64,000 nucleotides of DNA, from contig JAHLKG010000024.1 in NCBI GenBank assembly GCA_025526995.1, positions 425,925 through 489,924 of the forward strand, read 5' to 3'. Of this stretch, positions 36,127-47,207 are shown in pieces (position 1 is the first letter of the stretch; every line of letters begins with the position of its first letter). The position numbers were made by a program, and so were the translations under genes. The stretch comes from Powellomyces hirtus. Lineage: Eukaryota; Chytridiomycota; Chytridiomycetes; Spizellomycetales; Powellomycetaceae. Below the pieces are notes generated by a model. It worked only from the letters and a program-made list of their open reading frames with translations, made no database searches and was not told where the DNA came from.

Positions 36127-38714
36127 ATGAAAGAAAGGTTTTCACCATTTCAAAGAATGTATTGTAAGCTCATTGAGCTGCTTCTGGCTCCGCTTTTTCT
36201 GTTGCCTATAGCCCATGTCCATGGGGCTGTCAACTTTGCGCTGTCTCTCCGAACTTTGAAAATCGCTTCCATACTTCCCTATGGGTTTAATATTGGCACT
36301 GTCGACCAGTGGTATGTGCAGCATGCCGAGGCTGGTCGCTTAGCTCACCTGCAGTAAGTGCACACACAACTTGCTCTTACAGCTATGAATGACGGTCAGT
36401 GCCAACCACCATTCTAGCGCTACGCGAGATGGCCTTCTGCCAAACACAACTTTCGACGTGTTTGATGTGGACTTGTACGTTACTTCCCGCCCATTGCGCT
36501 TTTCGCTAGGTTTTCGGCTTCTGCTCTCTCTGTCTCTCTGGCCTGACTGAATTTTGGTGGCTTCTTAGCACAGCAAAGGCAACCCGTCCGGTGCCTTGAT
36601 CGATTCTACAGTACGTATGATGGACAGGAAGCCTGTTTTCATTCTCGGTAGGTGTACGGCATGCATTTTTGCTTCTTTTCACCTGCGTGGCTACGTTCGT
36701 GTCCAGATTTTTGATCTATTTCTGCTTCAAATGTGTCTCGACCCTGCGCTCCTCACAGTCTTACACGGTGGCGGCCGTTATCGGGCTTTACGGTAATTCA
36801 TTCCAAATGTTGGAAGAGAGCCATTCTGAGTACATGACCTTACGCGCATCTTGTCTTGGATATCCCAGCAATTCCCGAATGTGCGCCAACTGCGGGCGGA
36901 TACGAATTAAGTACCAAATTCAACTACCCATACTTCTTGTACGTGGAGAGACAGTGTTTGGGTCGAAACAACTTTGTCTCTGACCATCCAACTTCCTTAC
37001 TTTCTCACCTCACCATACCCAACTTTCAGTCGAGGCGTTGGCTCGTTCAGTGAACGATCAGACAACTGGAGTCAGTTCTGTCAACGTGAGCAATGAAGCT
37101 TAGTCATCGCAACAATGCCTCACTTCAGGCCTACACTCATGCGAAAACATAGACAATCGATGGACTCGGGTCGGATTGCTGTACGGCGATGATGCACTTG
37201 GAGTAGACGTATACACAGTTTGTAAGGGTTAATCCAAATGCCTCAGGTCTGAAAGGTGGGCGATGGGACACTCACAGTCCGGCTGTCCGTAACTTCCGAC
37301 GTATGCTGCCAAATATAACATCACGCTCGTTTTGAAGGTAACAATGGCGTTCTCAAAGAACAACTCACGCCTAGAGGATGATTTAACATTTGATGGCTGT
37401 ACGTTCTCCTACAGCGTCAGCTCACTACACCGATGGACGCCTTGGAAGTCATGGAGAGCATGCGAAGCGTCGATGTACACGTGTTCATCGTTGGAACTGA
37501 TGTTTCGAAGTACACTTCAGCAATATTGGCTGGAGCCCTGGCTGCCCATATGGTTGGTCCAGATTACGTCTGGATGTTTCCGAATAATCCGTGAGTGTTT
37601 ATGTCCAACCCATTCCTGGACTTTCCGTACTGTGAACCATACTGTTCTCACTTACTTTAACGGACAGAGTGACGGATCTCCAGTATAACTACGACATGGG
37701 CAGCAGACTCATTGATCGCTCCCAGTTCCATTGGATAGGGTCCCAAAAGATGTTTTCGTTCGCCCCGGACCCTCTTGCCGGCCAAACTGCCACCGCTCTC
37801 AGATTTGCGAATGATTGGGCAGTGTTGAAGGGAAATCTATCGGGGTAAGTTGCCGGAAATGGCAGGGGTGGTGCGCAAATACCATGTCGTATGTACAATA
37901 CCTCGGCTAAGTGAATGCAAAACAGGGCATCTTATGCTGGGACAAACCAAGATGACTTTTCCACGGGAGCTTACTATGATTGTATGTCGGCCTGGACGCA
38001 CGGACTGTCACAGGTACAAGAGGAGTGTTATGAGATGGAACTATCTTGTGGCATTGAGATATTTCTATTACGGACAGCAACCTCATTAATGCTGAATTTT
38101 GGACCATTCGCAGTTCTTGGCGAGGGATCCCGCAACGGCTGGCGCCACACTCCAAAGGATTAAGAAATCTCACACCGATCTCTTGGAACACCGGTGTGGA
38201 CGGTGTGCGGGGAAAGATGAACTACAATGCCAATGGGGGTGCCACAGGGACATCAACGCAAATCGAGCCATCGAAGGAGCATCGGCGTTCATCTGTCCAA
38301 CAACCGTCATAGCATGTCTCTTCATTCCCAAGTTCCTTGCCATCCGAGCAAGAGAGGGCGGCATTGTCCCCAACACCTTTAACAACAATAGCGACATGCG
38401 GACTGGCACAGGGACTCGGAGCTCGGAAGCGCACTGGCGCTGTGAAATGCAGAAACAAAACGGGTCGCTCGCTATCAAGAAAGCTACAATCAAGAAAGCT
38501 ACAACTCTCTGCGCGCCCAATCTGCAGAAGCTGGCATTGTAATACCAGATGCAGATGTGGACAAGCTGAAGCGGGCCGATGAGACGATTGCGGGTATGCG
38601 CAAACAACAACCACCCAAAACAAAACCCGTTGCGGCTTATAAGCTGGGAAGCGCGGTTCAACGGGCGGCACCCTCTCCCATTCGAGACACCCGGCAGGAA
38701 CCCGGAGACGCTTA
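36127..38714 (+). pseudogene. class C GPCR-like receptor, membrane domain lost
   Basis: Exons from an ATG at 36127 (or 36157) encode a signal peptide (LLLAPLFLLPIAHVHG) and a periplasmic-binding-protein-like ligand domain. Readable blocks are IASILPYGFNIG, NPSGALIDST, IPECAPTAGGYELS, KFNYPYFF, RWTRVGLLYGDDALG, DALEVMESMRSVDVHVFIVG, GPDYVWMFPNNP and QTATALRFANDW, each bounded by usable splice sites. The domain reaches FLARDPATAGATLQR near 38145. Then the frame changes near 38180 without a GT-AG pair (VDGVRGKMNYNANGG). Instead of seven helices only one TM7-like helix follows (TTVIACLFIPKFLAIRAR), in a different frame. A cytoplasmic-tail-like stretch (DADVDKLKRADETIAGMRKQ) follows in a third frame, ending at TAG 38712-38714. 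TM1-6 are missing. It is read as a non-functional remnant; expression of a soluble binding domain cannot be excluded. Confidence 0.65.
38475..38504. repeat. 15-bp tandem duplication in the receptor tail
   Basis: TCAAGAAAGCTACAA occurs twice in tandem (38475-38489 and 38490-38504), encoding YQESYNQESYN in the tail frame. Confidence 0.85.
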
Positions 38715-39242
38715 GCGACAATCCACTCTGTTCCCGCGAGCAATCTTCGTTCGTCCGGAGGCGCGTCGTTTTCAAAGTTTACCTCTCTCGAATCCACATT
38801 GCCGATGTCATGCTGCTACGGTATGCAATTTAAACTCATGCGCCATATCTAGGTTAGGTTAGGGTTGAAGACATTCTGCCGCAATGTGTAGTGCCTCTTG
38901 GTTCTGGGGATACTGCTCCTCTTACCCCTCAGAAGGACTTGACAGATCACTGTTAAATATTCAATCGCTTGTTCCTTCGCCCTCTCTCCAGTGATAACAA
39001 ATTCAGGGTCGGTGAACAATGTGTACGCTTGAGAGGGATGGGTTTTCTACACAGTTTATGGTTGATAAATAAACGCGGACGAGCAAGTCAGATCAGAAAC
39101 AATCTTCGCAGATCTCGATGACGCGTCTGTCCTCTTTTGAGCCGTTTCGTGTGCCGCATCCCCATTGTCGCAATTAACTCCCTGCTGAATTCCATTTTAT
39201 ACCCACAGAGTGAAGGAAAGAAGAAAGTAAACAGGAACAAAG
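38715..39242. other. intergenic, upstream of the SDR gene
   Basis: About 530 bases. It includes a short interstitial telomere-like run TAGGTTAGGTTAGGGTT (38850-38866). The SDR promoter must lie here. No coding frame is supported. Confidence 0.55.
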
Positions 39243-40409
39243 ATGACCAAGTCTCTCATCAAAAGTTCTACCAGTGTCGCTTCCCTCACGGCCATCCCCA
39301 GCCGCGTCACTTCTAGCTTCCTGTCCATGCTCCCTCCCGCCGTCAGTAGACAGATCTCTTTCACTTACGACTTTCTTTTCTCATCCGTTCTCCTTGGCGT
39401 TGGTCGGCTCTTGCCGCGCCTTCCTCAACCTTCCGGTGACTTGTCAGGCAAAGTTGCCATTGTAACAGGCTCAAACAGCGGCATCGGACTGCAGATCGCA
39501 ACTGAGCTCGCTCGTCTGAACGCTACGGTGTACCTTGCATGTCGGAACCAGACCAAGGCTCAGGAAGCCGTTGATGAAATTATCACCAAAGTCCCGAATG
39601 CCACGTCGCGCGTGCAGGCTCTGAGCCTCGACACGAGTGATCTTGCCTCCGTTCGTCAGTTTGCCAAAACGTGGTCCGAGCGAACCAACACCCGTATTGA
39701 TATCCTCATTCACAACGCCGGTATAGCAGCGGCTCCAGTCAATCAGGGCTACACGGACGACGGATTGGAACTCCTCTATGCTACCAATTTGCTCGGGAGT
39801 TTTCTCCTGACTTATCATCTTGAGCGTTTCCTCGCGTCCGACGCTCGTGTGCTCTTGACGTCCAGTACCGGCCAGTACTTTGGATTCTTCGCGCCAGATT
39901 TCGAATTGAGATCCACGAAGAACGTGACAGAGGCCGGCTTTCATCATCGCAAGTTGCCTCTGGGGATACAAGGCGGGGCAACCAACGAGGCTCTTTACTC
40001 GAACACGAAAGCCATGCAAGCCGCTTTTGCCAAGAGACTGCAACGGCATTTTGATCAACGAGGCGCTGCCAGTGGCATTGAGAACAGACGGACCGCTCAT
40101 GCGTTCACTCCTGGCTTCACGAGGACGCCAATCTTCACAAAGTTCAGTAGCAACGGCCTCCTGAGCGATCCCGCCTTTCAAATTTTGAAACTGACCACCA
40201 CTGCCGCCACCGACGTCGATCAGGGTGCCGCTACGGCCGTCTGGCTCGCCAGCACCAATGATCGCCAAGTCGCGGGTGCGCCTGGAACGGGTGGAGGATA
40301 CTGGGATCGCATGCAGAGGAAAATGAGTCGTGCAGATGTTATGAGTGACGAGTTATTAGATAGGTTTTGGACGAGGTGGGAAAATGATGCTGGCATCCAG
40401 TGGAGATGA
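39243..40409 (+). CDS. short-chain dehydrogenase/reductase (retinol-dehydrogenase/WWOX-like)
   Basis: NAD(P)-dependent oxidoreductase, single exon, 388 residues. A hydrophobic N-terminal segment (about 22-62) could anchor it to a membrane. The Rossmann fold starts GKVAIVTGSNSGIG (cofactor-binding TGxxxGIG at 75-82), then ACRNQTKAQEA (Arg after the second strand, which favours NADPH), HNAGIA, the catalytic Ser in LLTSSTGQYFG and the YxxxK pair in ALYSNTKAMQ. The C-terminus is longer than in minimal SDRs. The substrate cannot be told from sequence; related fungal enzymes reduce lipids or small carbonyls. Start chosen as the first ATG, preceded by an A-rich leader. Confidence 0.9.
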   Translation: MTKSLIKSSTSVASLTAIPSRVTSSFLSMLPPAVSRQISFTYDFLFSSVLLGVGRLLPRLPQPSGDLSGKVAIVTGSNSGIGLQIATELARLNATVYLACRNQTKAQEAVDEIITKVPNATSRVQALSLDTSDLASVRQFAKTWSERTNTRIDILIHNAGIAAAPVNQGYTDDGLELLYATNLLGSFLLTYHLERFLASDARVLLTSSTGQYFGFFAPDFELRSTKNVTEAGFHHRKLPLGIQGGATNEALYSNTKAMQAAFAKRLQRHFDQRGAASGIENRRTAHAFTPGFTRTPIFTKFSSNGLLSDPAFQILKLTTTAATDVDQGAATAVWLASTNDRQVAGAPGTGGGYWDRMQRKMSRADVMSDELLDRFWTRWENDAGIQWR

Positions 40410-41178
40410 ATAGGATAGCGTTCGTAGGAAGGCACCCATTACTGTAACTGAAGAACCGTCAAGTCGATTTGCCGCATATTGTGAAGGAGCATGTTGAATA
40501 CAATTAGTTTTGCTGTAGCTGGCCAAAGCGGTGCGCTGGACTGTCATGGCATGATAAATGAATGAATCATGAATTTCTGCAAACTCTGCAAATCCAAGGT
40601 TGATCGCCCCATACGCCTTGGCCAGCGCGGCTCGCAATACTGGCCGACAGCCTCACATGGGCAACCTTACGAGGGGTGGCGTGGTCAAGTCCAAGAGCGC
40701 TAAGGTTGCACCAGCTCTTATTGTCTCGCGGCCTAAAAGTTTACCTTCATTTAGAGAAACATGAATCATGGCTTGTACAACCGCAAATTGGAGCACCAAC
40801 AGCTTCTAAGCAGCTCCGGAGCTCCGACTGAATAGTGATAGAGGAACGTGTTGTCAACTCAACATCGAGTCTTTTCATTGAGATCGAGATTCGTGCAACC
40901 GTTCCCATATGCCAATATGAAAAAGTGCCTCGTAAACCGCCGCGCCCGCTGCTAATACCGTTGGTACGCGCGTTATGTCAGCATGCGCCGAAAGTTCCTT
41001 ACTGTCAATTTTGTCTGTGCGGTTATTCCACGGTCTTTGGAACTGTGTGGAGTGTAACCCTCCTGTCATGCCGTGCACATTTCTCGCACATCAATTTAGT
41101 GGAACCGCCCTGTGAAGCTAACACCACAGGATTGTAGAACTTGTTTCTAATCGACTCGGACAGGGCACAAAAGCAACG
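40410..41178. other. intergenic, no supported gene
   Basis: Spacer between the SDR gene and the TmcB-like gene; only short overlapping frames and no recognised motif. Confidence 0.5.
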
Positions 41179-44100
41179 ATGACTGCCTTTTCAGACGAGG
41201 ACAATGGTCCGCGGGGAGTTCGCCCCAAACTCATTCGCGAACATCCTTTTGTGGCAGCTACTGTAAGTGAAGTCGTTTTGAATGCCCTCGGATGCGCAAT
41301 TTTTGTTCCACTTTCGCTAATGAAAAGCTTGTGTAGTTCGGTCTGCTCCATGGTCGGTATAACCTAGTTTGTTGAGCCTAATTCCCGTACATTATGGGAG
41401 ACTCATACTTTTGGCGAATGTTTCGTTTGAAATAGCCATGACACATGGGAACCACATTCCGGTTACATTAGCGATCGCCATCTGCGTGATAGAAGACATT
41501 CAACTCTTCTCTTTTGCTATGCAACCAAGCATGGGGTACGCTAGAATGCCGTCATGGTTCCGTGAGTGTCGAATGATGTAATGTCTATTGGGAAGTGTTC
41601 GTTTATGAAGCTCACCCATTGGATGATTGCAGCGCTGATTTTTAACCCAATGTCGGCGAAGCCGCACTCCGACTCTGCATTTGCCGTTCTGTTCTACATC
41701 GCGTTCGTTGTCACGAGCTTCACTGCCGGTTTGACGCTCGTTGTCGGACTCTCCATGAAAGGGCCTCAGATTAGAGGTGCGTAGACAGGCTGACACGCTA
41801 TCTTCATTTCATTTGGCAGTCACTAAAACGCTGAAAAATATACAGTTGTTTGGCCTTTGCAGATCTTGCGCGTAATGACAACGTTGTTGTCAACCGTGCT
41901 CTTTATTCCGTTAATGGAGATCTTCCTACATGCGCTGTCTTGCTACGACACAAAGACAGAACAAAGTCTTCTTGCCCACTCGCCTTCCCAATGCTTGAAC
42001 AAGAAATATCTTCCGCAGTTTATCCTGTCCATTTTTAGTCTCATCTACCTAGCTCTCCAGGTTCGACACGCCCTTTATGTGTCCCATGCCTCACTCGTGC
42101 GCGATATCTTACCGGCCGTTATTAGGGGCTGGCAATGAACCTTGTTTTCTTCAAGATTGATCCGATCGGGAAAGATCCACATGCGAGGACGACTGGACGT
42201 ATAGACGCCATCTACAGCTGCCTACGGATACTTCTTTGCGTCTCCCTGACAGTGTTGGAAAACACCCCGGCGGCCGTAATTACTGTCATCATCATCTCCT
42301 CGGCGATCATGCTTTACTTGACCTGCCGCTATCAGCCATACTTCAAGGGCATGATCAACGATCTGCGCGGCGGAATGTGCTTTGGGAGTTTGATTTGCGG
42401 CATTACCTCGGCAGTGGTATATGGATCTACGCCGACCAATAGTGTTGTACCGCTCGCTGTTGTGTGCGCACTGGTTCTTCCAGGATTTGCTATTGGAGTG
42501 ATGTTGTCCCGGGCATTCAGGAAGGTGATAACTGCCAGAGTTTATGCTCGGCTTAAAGGTCAGCAAAAGTGTGTCTCACGCTTGGCCAGAAGTGAGATTA
42601 TACACTTACTTTGTTTCTCTTCACCAGCTGTGATCAAGGTTGAGGAACAAGAGGGGATCGCAGGCAAATCATCATCAAACATCCGTCGATCGAAGCACGA
42701 CCGATCGGTATCAGTATTGAAGTCCAAAGTGGTTTTCGATACAGAAAAGCTCGACTTGGAATCTAGCAACGTTAATGACATTGACTCGGTTGTGAAAAAG
42801 CATGACGTCAAACCAACGAAAGTGTTTGTTAGCACATATGATGTCGAGCTTTCTGTGAGATTTTTACAACACAATTGTGATATGGAGGCGCGGAGACTTG
42901 CGGCGCAGCTGCTTCAGCGAGGAGTAGAACAGTTTCCGAATGCTTCAAATGTTCATCTGATGCGAGCGCATTATACGGCTTACTACGAATTGGGGCCTCC
43001 CGGCGAGGTGTGGGAGTGTCTCGTCAGCGCCAAGGTTAGGGATCGCAGTGGTGGATTGTTACCACAAACCAACTAGTAACAATTTCAGCGCTGGTACTTT
43101 GTAGAAATCAAAGCCGCTGGTCGATACCCGTTTCTTCATCTTCATGGAAGAGATGTCGCTTGATCAGGAAAAGCGGCGGGAAGATTTGGTGGCTTCTTCG
43201 ATGGGCATCGCGAAATTTGCCGAAGTGAACGCTCTCGAAGAAGAAGCGGAACGATATCACTTAGAAACCCTAATTGCCATCAAACGGCTTTGGCAGTTCC
43301 TGAGAACCGACAAGGACAGCGCTCCTTGTTTGCCGTACTTGTTGGAGAAAATGGAGGAGAAACGCTCGAAAGCAATGTCGCGCTATGAGGATCTCATACG
43401 CAAATTTCCGGTATGCCTTTCGGAGCCAATCCATCTTCCGCTTGTGATCCAGGTCCCAAGCTCACCTATGAATCTGTTTTCTTCCAATCAGAACTCTCAG
43501 AGAATACTCCGGGCGTACATTAGCTTCCTCTTGAGAGCTACCGATGATTTGGACACATCAAAGAAGATACATTCAGTAAGGACTTTGTCCCCGCTTTGTT
43601 CCCTCGCGTTGTTTGCCCTGTCATTGAATAGTGCCAAAGCAATTGCAGGAGCTGGAGAAGGAGCAGGCGAGATCGGTAGCGCTTGCGGCGGCTAGCGCGC
43701 CCACGAGTGACGTTTCTCAAATCTCCGCTCCCTCCGAATGTCGCCTTAGCTGGGAATCGACAAACGATGAGGAAGATGACATCAAGGTCGGCGAAGATGC
43801 AGCAGCCGCCAATAGGCGCTCACAAACCGAGCGACCGCTGGGTATCAGGCCCTCTTCAATTCGGCGTAAATCAGTCACCCTGGCACTAGGCTCCGATCTT
43901 CCCATCAAGCCGGATTATGAGTTTCCAGAGGAAGGGAAACGAGGCCCTCGAAGCGTGTCATCACAAGGCAGTCAAAAAGACCGCTACATGCGCTATCTCA
44001 GAGATGCCATCGGAAAGGGACTGAAAGCTCCAATCGACCACTTCAACATTATTGCCTCCATAGCCCTGTTCATGATCCTGCTACTCGTTATCGGCGGCTT

Positions 44101-46168
44101 TGTGTTCTGTCTGACCGTTTACAACAAAATCACCACCGAGTTGCCAGTGGCATACGATCGAGCGAGACTTCGGGTAACGTCTCTAAGATGTATGTCATTG
44201 GCTGACCGCTGTATATCCCGTCTCATGATTGCTAGTGTCTAACCAGCATTCATCGACCCAGTCGGCATCTTTGCACGGCGTCTGAAGACGCTTTCCCAGG
44301 GCAGACTTCCTGTTCAACAACCACAAGTGGTGTTCAATGCCACGTTAGCGAATGCTATATATCAATTGGAAAAGACGTGGACGCCGATTGCCATTGACAT
44401 TCTGATGAGAGAGAGAACGGGGGATCCGTTGAACATCATCATCCGGAATCACTACGACGGATACGGTATCTGAGACATCGAGTTGGATTGAGATAGCATG
44501 TATCTAATCTTGAAGTTATTAGATAAGTTGCAGCCATACAGTACCTTCACTTTGGGAAGACTGATTACCGATCATGCAAAAACATTCACCGATCTGACGC
44601 TGTCAAACGCTTACCAGTCGCGATCGATACAGTGGTTTGTTGACAACTTGTACATCATATCCTCGGCCTATGAGGGTATTGCCGCTGAGGCCACGACAAA
44701 GTTTGTTGACAATATCACTGGATCCATGAACTGCATGAGTAAGTCTGCCTAACCACAGCAACTGGTTCAGGCGGATATTGACCAAGTTATTCAGTTGCCA
44801 TCATGGTGGTCTTGGGCGCTATTCTCTTCCTGTTCACGTTCTTGCTCTTCCGGCCAATGATCCGGCGCGTGCATGCAAAGCAAGTATCAATTTCGAGCCT
44901 GTTTTCCGGCATGACACGAGAGCATATCTCGCAAATAGTGGAGGGATATGACGCTGAAATCGAGACAATGATGGAGAGGATGGACAACACCGATGTATTC
45001 GCTGAAATCGCTGCGTCCAACGAAGCAGGATTGCCGCCAACGCACCACATGCTTAATCACGGACCAAAACGGCAATTCAAGGTACTTTGTATTCTCAGCG
45101 TATCACCGTTTTTCAATGCAGGAATGTGGCATAACCAACGCCTCTGCTATAGTTTGTCACTCTCTTCTTTTGCTTTGTTGCAATACCAGGCATCGTCATG
45201 TTTGCCCCCACTTTGAAGCAGGGAGTGGTAAGACGATTGCTTACGTTGTCGTTCAAATGGCGTTCAGGCGAGCGGTCAGTCAACGGTGCCTTTTTTTTTC
45301 ACCATGCGACAGTATGCCAATAGCGTAGTCCTCACAACACGAGGAATAGCCGACCGTAATCTGCGAGTAGCGCTGGTGACTGCGACCGCGTTGGAACTTG
45401 CGGCAAATGAGCCAAGCGATGTCACCCCGCCGCAGTCCTATCGGGCTTGGCTTGAGTATCATAATGAAAAGTTTGTGGAGCAAGAAAACGAGCTTCTCAC
45501 CTCCAACGGCGGTTATCCATCGTTGTTCGATTTCCCGAATTTGGTGGACTATCTGTCAACTGGAAGGTGCTTTGCGCGCATTGGCTGCGACCCCGCCAAA
45601 AGGTACAGGAACATTTGCACTTTTTGACAGAGTTGTTTTTTTAACGGCGAATATGATCATACGATGATCTGGTATAGGTACTTTAACGAATCAGTTGGAC
45701 TAACGCCAAAGCTCGTCACTTTGCCGTACGAAGAGATAAGTATGTGAAGCAAGTCTCGCCAATTGAATTTTAGATCGAAAACACCTGATCACGAGCTTAA
45801 CAGTGGCAAAGTGGGAGCAGAGCGTGGCAAGCTTCATTTCGTTACCGCCAGAAGAGCAGACTTTGTACGATCGTAATCTGGACATCATATATGAATTGGT
45901 CGAAGATTTGTCGAGCGGTGCCAAGAAGCTCACGGATATCATTGTGGGCGACGTCGCCAATCGCAATGGGCAGTCCAAAGCTTTTACAGTGAGCGCCTTT
46001 GTCGTCTCGGCTGTCGCATTCAGTCTGGGCTACCTACTGGTCCATCGGCGCTTGGTCAAGTCGTTCGAATCACAAATTGAGGGCTGTTTGTGGATGTGTT
46101 TTACTCTGCCACCGGATGCGGTCAACGCACTCCCGGATCTGAAGGTAGATCTTTCTTTCCTGGAATGA
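41179..46168 (+). CDS. TmcB/TmcC-like multipass membrane protein
   Basis: A large multi-exon gene of the TmcB/TmcC type, known from Dictyostelium, ciliates and zoosporic fungi; function poorly known. The first exon (41179-41262) begins MTAFSDEDNG. Further exons carry the N-terminal membrane domain: EDIQLFSFAMQPSMGY, FIPLMEIFLHALSC, then VFFKIDPIGKDPHARTTGRI, a block characteristic of the family. After this come a TPR-like cytosolic part (RLAAQLLQRGVEQFPNASN, VDTRFFIFMEE, LIAIKRLWQFL, NSQRILRAYISFLL), a charged linker, and C-terminal transmembrane segments (NIIASIALFMILLLVIGG; ILFLFTFLLFRPMI; FVVSAVAFSLGYLLVHRR). The last frame ends FTLPPDAVNALPDLK then VDLSFLE (stop 46166-46168). I did not fix every splice site; frames near 41337-41420 and 45190-45300 are uncertain. 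No clear break was found, but a few lesions could hide there. Confidence 0.75.
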
Positions 46169-47207
46169 ATGCCATAACGCACAAACCTGTGTTTTGCGAC
46201 GAGCTGATCGGGCGTTATGCTTTAGCGATTCATCGACAGTGCAGGAGCTATTCTGCCCCGCGGGTCGGGGGTTTGACGCTATCATCGCGGCGGCCAAGCA
46301 TTAGTATGCAACCGAAGGGGGGGGGATTATTGTTGTTTGCCTGACGCTATATGTACGCTACGATTTCCTCCGTGAAAAGAAAGACTGGGGGAGGGTTGCA
46401 TATAAGCCGACGGAGTAACATAAGATACGGTGGCTGTGTATTCAATTTAGATCAGATTGATAAAAGGTGTCAGCAAATTAAACGTTTCAGATCTTTGATT
46501 TCTGACAAATTCAACGCGTCTTTAATTTTACGGTAAGAAAAAGGTTGAAAGAGGCGAGGCGCAAAAGCTTAATAATTATGAATTGTGATCAATAATTGAA
46601 AACAAGGGTGAACGAGATGGTTGAGCCTCTCTGATCTCCTCTCTGGTCTCCTGACTGACTGACTTTCTGACTGACTTTTCTGACTGACGGAGAAGGAGAT
46701 GCGATTCCATCTTATTATTGAAGAGGTAAAAAGGGTGAAAACTACTACATAAGTAGTCCAGGGACCCGCACTCAACCCAAAGAGACCATCGTTGTCGTAC
46801 CTCTGGCCTTCAGGAAACCACAATCGCGCGCGCAACTGGGAACGGATCGTAACGAGAACACGTCTGCGGGGCACACTTAGAACCAATCCAACCTGGACGA
46901 CACCTCGGATATTATTCGCATACCATGTCACTTTGTATAGCGGGCACGTATCCAAAGGTTGCCAAAGATTGCTGCACAGTTATATTCCAAGTTCCCTAAC
47001 AAGAATTTAGGGGCGACGGGCGACTCACTGGCTTCATGGGCTCAAACGCGATGACGAAAGCGGATTTTTTTATTGTACATGGTGTTTTCCAGAAACTCCA
47101 AAACATATATGCGGTAGTTACAGAGGTGGGACCCCGAATGCCCACCGGAACACAGGCGCAAGATCAGCCAGAATGAGCCAAAGATGCGGTGCGACATAGA
47201 AGTTTAT
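46169..47207. other. intergenic between converging genes, with a CTGACTGA repeat
   Basis: 3' flank of both neighbours. Near 46648-46690 the tetranucleotide CTGA is repeated in groups (CTGACTGACTGAC, TTTCTGACTGACTT, TTCTGACTGACGG). No gene is supported. Confidence 0.55.

Noticed and set aside
39471..40268. 265-codon minus-strand frame
   Set aside because: Antisense to the SDR gene, which has all catalytic motifs on the plus strand.
42222..42566. 114-codon minus-strand frame
   Set aside because: Antisense shadow of the TmcB-like membrane exons on the plus strand.
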